From Chloroflexota bacterium (GTDB lineage Bacteria > Chloroflexota > Anaerolineae > Aggregatilineales > Phototrophicaceae): a stretch of DNA of 32,311 nucleotides. Of this stretch, positions 31,533 through 32,311 are shown one piece after another. The stretch is from positions 1 to 32,311 of the forward strand of contig WTGC01000007.1 of NCBI GenBank assembly GCA_011523705.1, read 5' to 3'. The position numbers were made by a program, and so were the translations under genes. Position 1 is the first letter of the stretch, and each line of letters opens with the position of its first letter. The notes under the pieces are model-generated. The model made no database searches. It was not told the origin of the DNA and saw nothing but the letters and a program-made list of their open reading frames with translations.

Positions 31533-31660
31533 TGTAGACACCCGCGCGACAATGCCGCCGCCCACGCAAAATACCGCGCATCCCGCTGTGGTTAGCTCCC
31601 CTTCCCTCCTTGTGGGATGCCCGCCATAGAGATGGCGGGAGAGGGGCCGGGCGCTGGGGG
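31533..31660 (-). repeat. Family A long repeat with conserved tail, copy 3 (inverted)
   Basis: On the minus strand it reads a C-rich arm, an extra small stem (CCCGCCAT/ATGGCGGG), GGAAGGGGAGCTAA, then the tail with GGTATTTTGCG and ATTGTCGCGCG. It fills most of the gap 31400-31675 between the PhyH-like and beta-helix genes. Confidence 0.75.
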
Positions 31661-31675
31661 GGACGGAGGGCCTGC

Positions 31676-32311
31676 CTAATCCCCCAATACCGCCGCCACT
31701 TCACGATTCCAGGTCCCCGCCACCAGCACGCCATGCTCCTTGACGCCGCCGGAAGCTTGGTCGCCGCTGAGATAAGGCCGCTTGCCTAGCTGGAAGCCAG
31801 ACCTCGCTGTCGCATCCATCGCGCCATTGATAAAGTGCAGCGCCACGCCGGCGCGTTCCTTGTCCGAGTTGTTGCCCAGGGTGCAATGCGCCACGCCATA
31901 GGCGAAGAAGGCGACGCCGCCCGCCGGCAGCTCAATGGCGATCGCCTCGTCCTCCGGCGGATAACAGCGGATGTGATGATTGCTATAGGGATCGCGGCTA
32001 TGCTCGTAGGCGACGCGGTAGCTGCCCGGGATGACGTGAATGGTGCCGTTGGCGACGGTGGCTTCATGCACGGCCGTCCACATCGCCGTGCCTCGCAGCG
32101 GATCTTCGATCTCGAAATAGGCGTTGTCTTGATGCCAGTTGGTGCCCATGCCCTGCCTGCCCGGCTTGATGAAGACCTGATCGAGATGCAGCACGACCGG
32201 GTCGCCGATCAGCTGGCGCACCGCTTCAATCGCTTTGTCCGCGAAGGGCATGGCGCGGAAGAAGTCGCTGTGCGGGAACATCGGGCAGAGCTGCAAGTTG
32301 ACCTTGTCGGT
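31676..32311 (-). CDS. Phytanoyl-CoA dioxygenase (PhyH)-family protein, 5' end outside window
   Basis: At least 211 codons of an Fe(II)/2-oxoglutarate-dependent oxygenase. The frame is open to the window edge with no convincing start inside, so the gene is partial. The iron-binding pair is NWHQDNAYF (His-x-Asp). The distal histidine is probably GVAHCTLGNNS, and the 2-oxoglutarate-binding Arg is in KERAGVALHF. HVIPGSYR and QVFIKPGRQGMGTNWHQD are typical PhyH features. It is cytosolic as far as visible. Substrates of bacterial PhyH proteins range widely (fatty acids, natural products, ectoine-like molecules) and none is suggested here. It is followed by a family A repeat and the beta-helix gene on the same strand. 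Confidence 0.88.
   Translation of the reverse strand, partial: TDKVNLQLCPMFPHSDFFRAMPFADKAIEAVRQLIGDPVVLHLDQVFIKPGRQGMGTNWHQDNAYFEIEDPLRGTAMWTAVHEATVANGTIHVIPGSYRVAYEHSRDPYSNHHIRCYPPEDEAIAIELPAGGVAFFAYGVAHCTLGNNSDKERAGVALHFINGAMDATARSGFQLGKRPYLSGDQASGGVKEHGVLVAGTWNREVAAVLGD

Overview
GC-rich bacterial chromosomal window with about 28 protein genes, most of them on the minus strand. No rRNA, tRNA, CRISPR array or transposase was recognised. The gene content points to Chloroflexota (Anaerolineae-like). This is an inference from a transaldolase/phosphoglucose-isomerase fusion, the SCO1664/DUF3090/MSMEG_4193 trio (known from Actinobacteria and Chloroflexi), Uma2-family nuclease copies, a choice-of-anchor-Q beta-helix protein, and very acidic TPR proteins with repeated Trp-Leu motifs.

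Layout. Positions 1-4100: a 57-codon small gene, a PfkB sugar kinase, a SAM methyltransferase, a nitroreductase and an exported alpha/beta hydrolase. Positions 4134-9817: an accessory, AT-richer block. It holds a type II restriction-modification pair (methylase then PmeII-like endonuclease), a tail-anchored GH5_12-like glucosylceramidase-type enzyme, and a divergent OLD-family ATPase/Toprim protein. Positions 9828-13218: the trio of phosphomutase-like, DUF3090 and PI-kinase-like genes, split by a tandem pair of Uma2 genes that share 226 identical bases. Positions 13353-14997: a stand-alone DUF692/MNIO-like enzyme and a cold-shock protein with a long structured leader and a clear terminator.

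Positions 15284-18163 hold the bifunctional tal-pgi gene. Positions 18499-20369 hold a HicB-like protein and an ABC-2 permease without a visible ATPase. Positions 20436-22002 hold a transglutaminase-like protein, a small helical protein and a retropepsin-like protease, the last two translationally coupled (TAATG). Positions 22154-27496 hold mutY behind two paralogous acidic TPR/'WL-motif' proteins. Positions 27751-32311 hold an APH-type kinase, surE, a small XhlA-like membrane protein between two copies of the surE 3' end, a secreted beta-helix protein and a PhyH oxygenase that runs off the window.

Intergenic DNA is dominated by two dispersed repeat families. Family A has C/G-rich 'CCCCTCCC...GGGAGGGG' hairpins, and three copies carry a conserved tail of about 65 bp. 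Family B has 'GTAGGGGCGA...TCGCCC' hairpins. They occupy nearly every larger gap. The most promising leads are the WL-motif TPR pair, the trio with a DUF3090 lacking its expected zinc knuckle, the orphan MNIO enzyme, and the OLD gene with an amber codon at position 3 after its best ribosome site.
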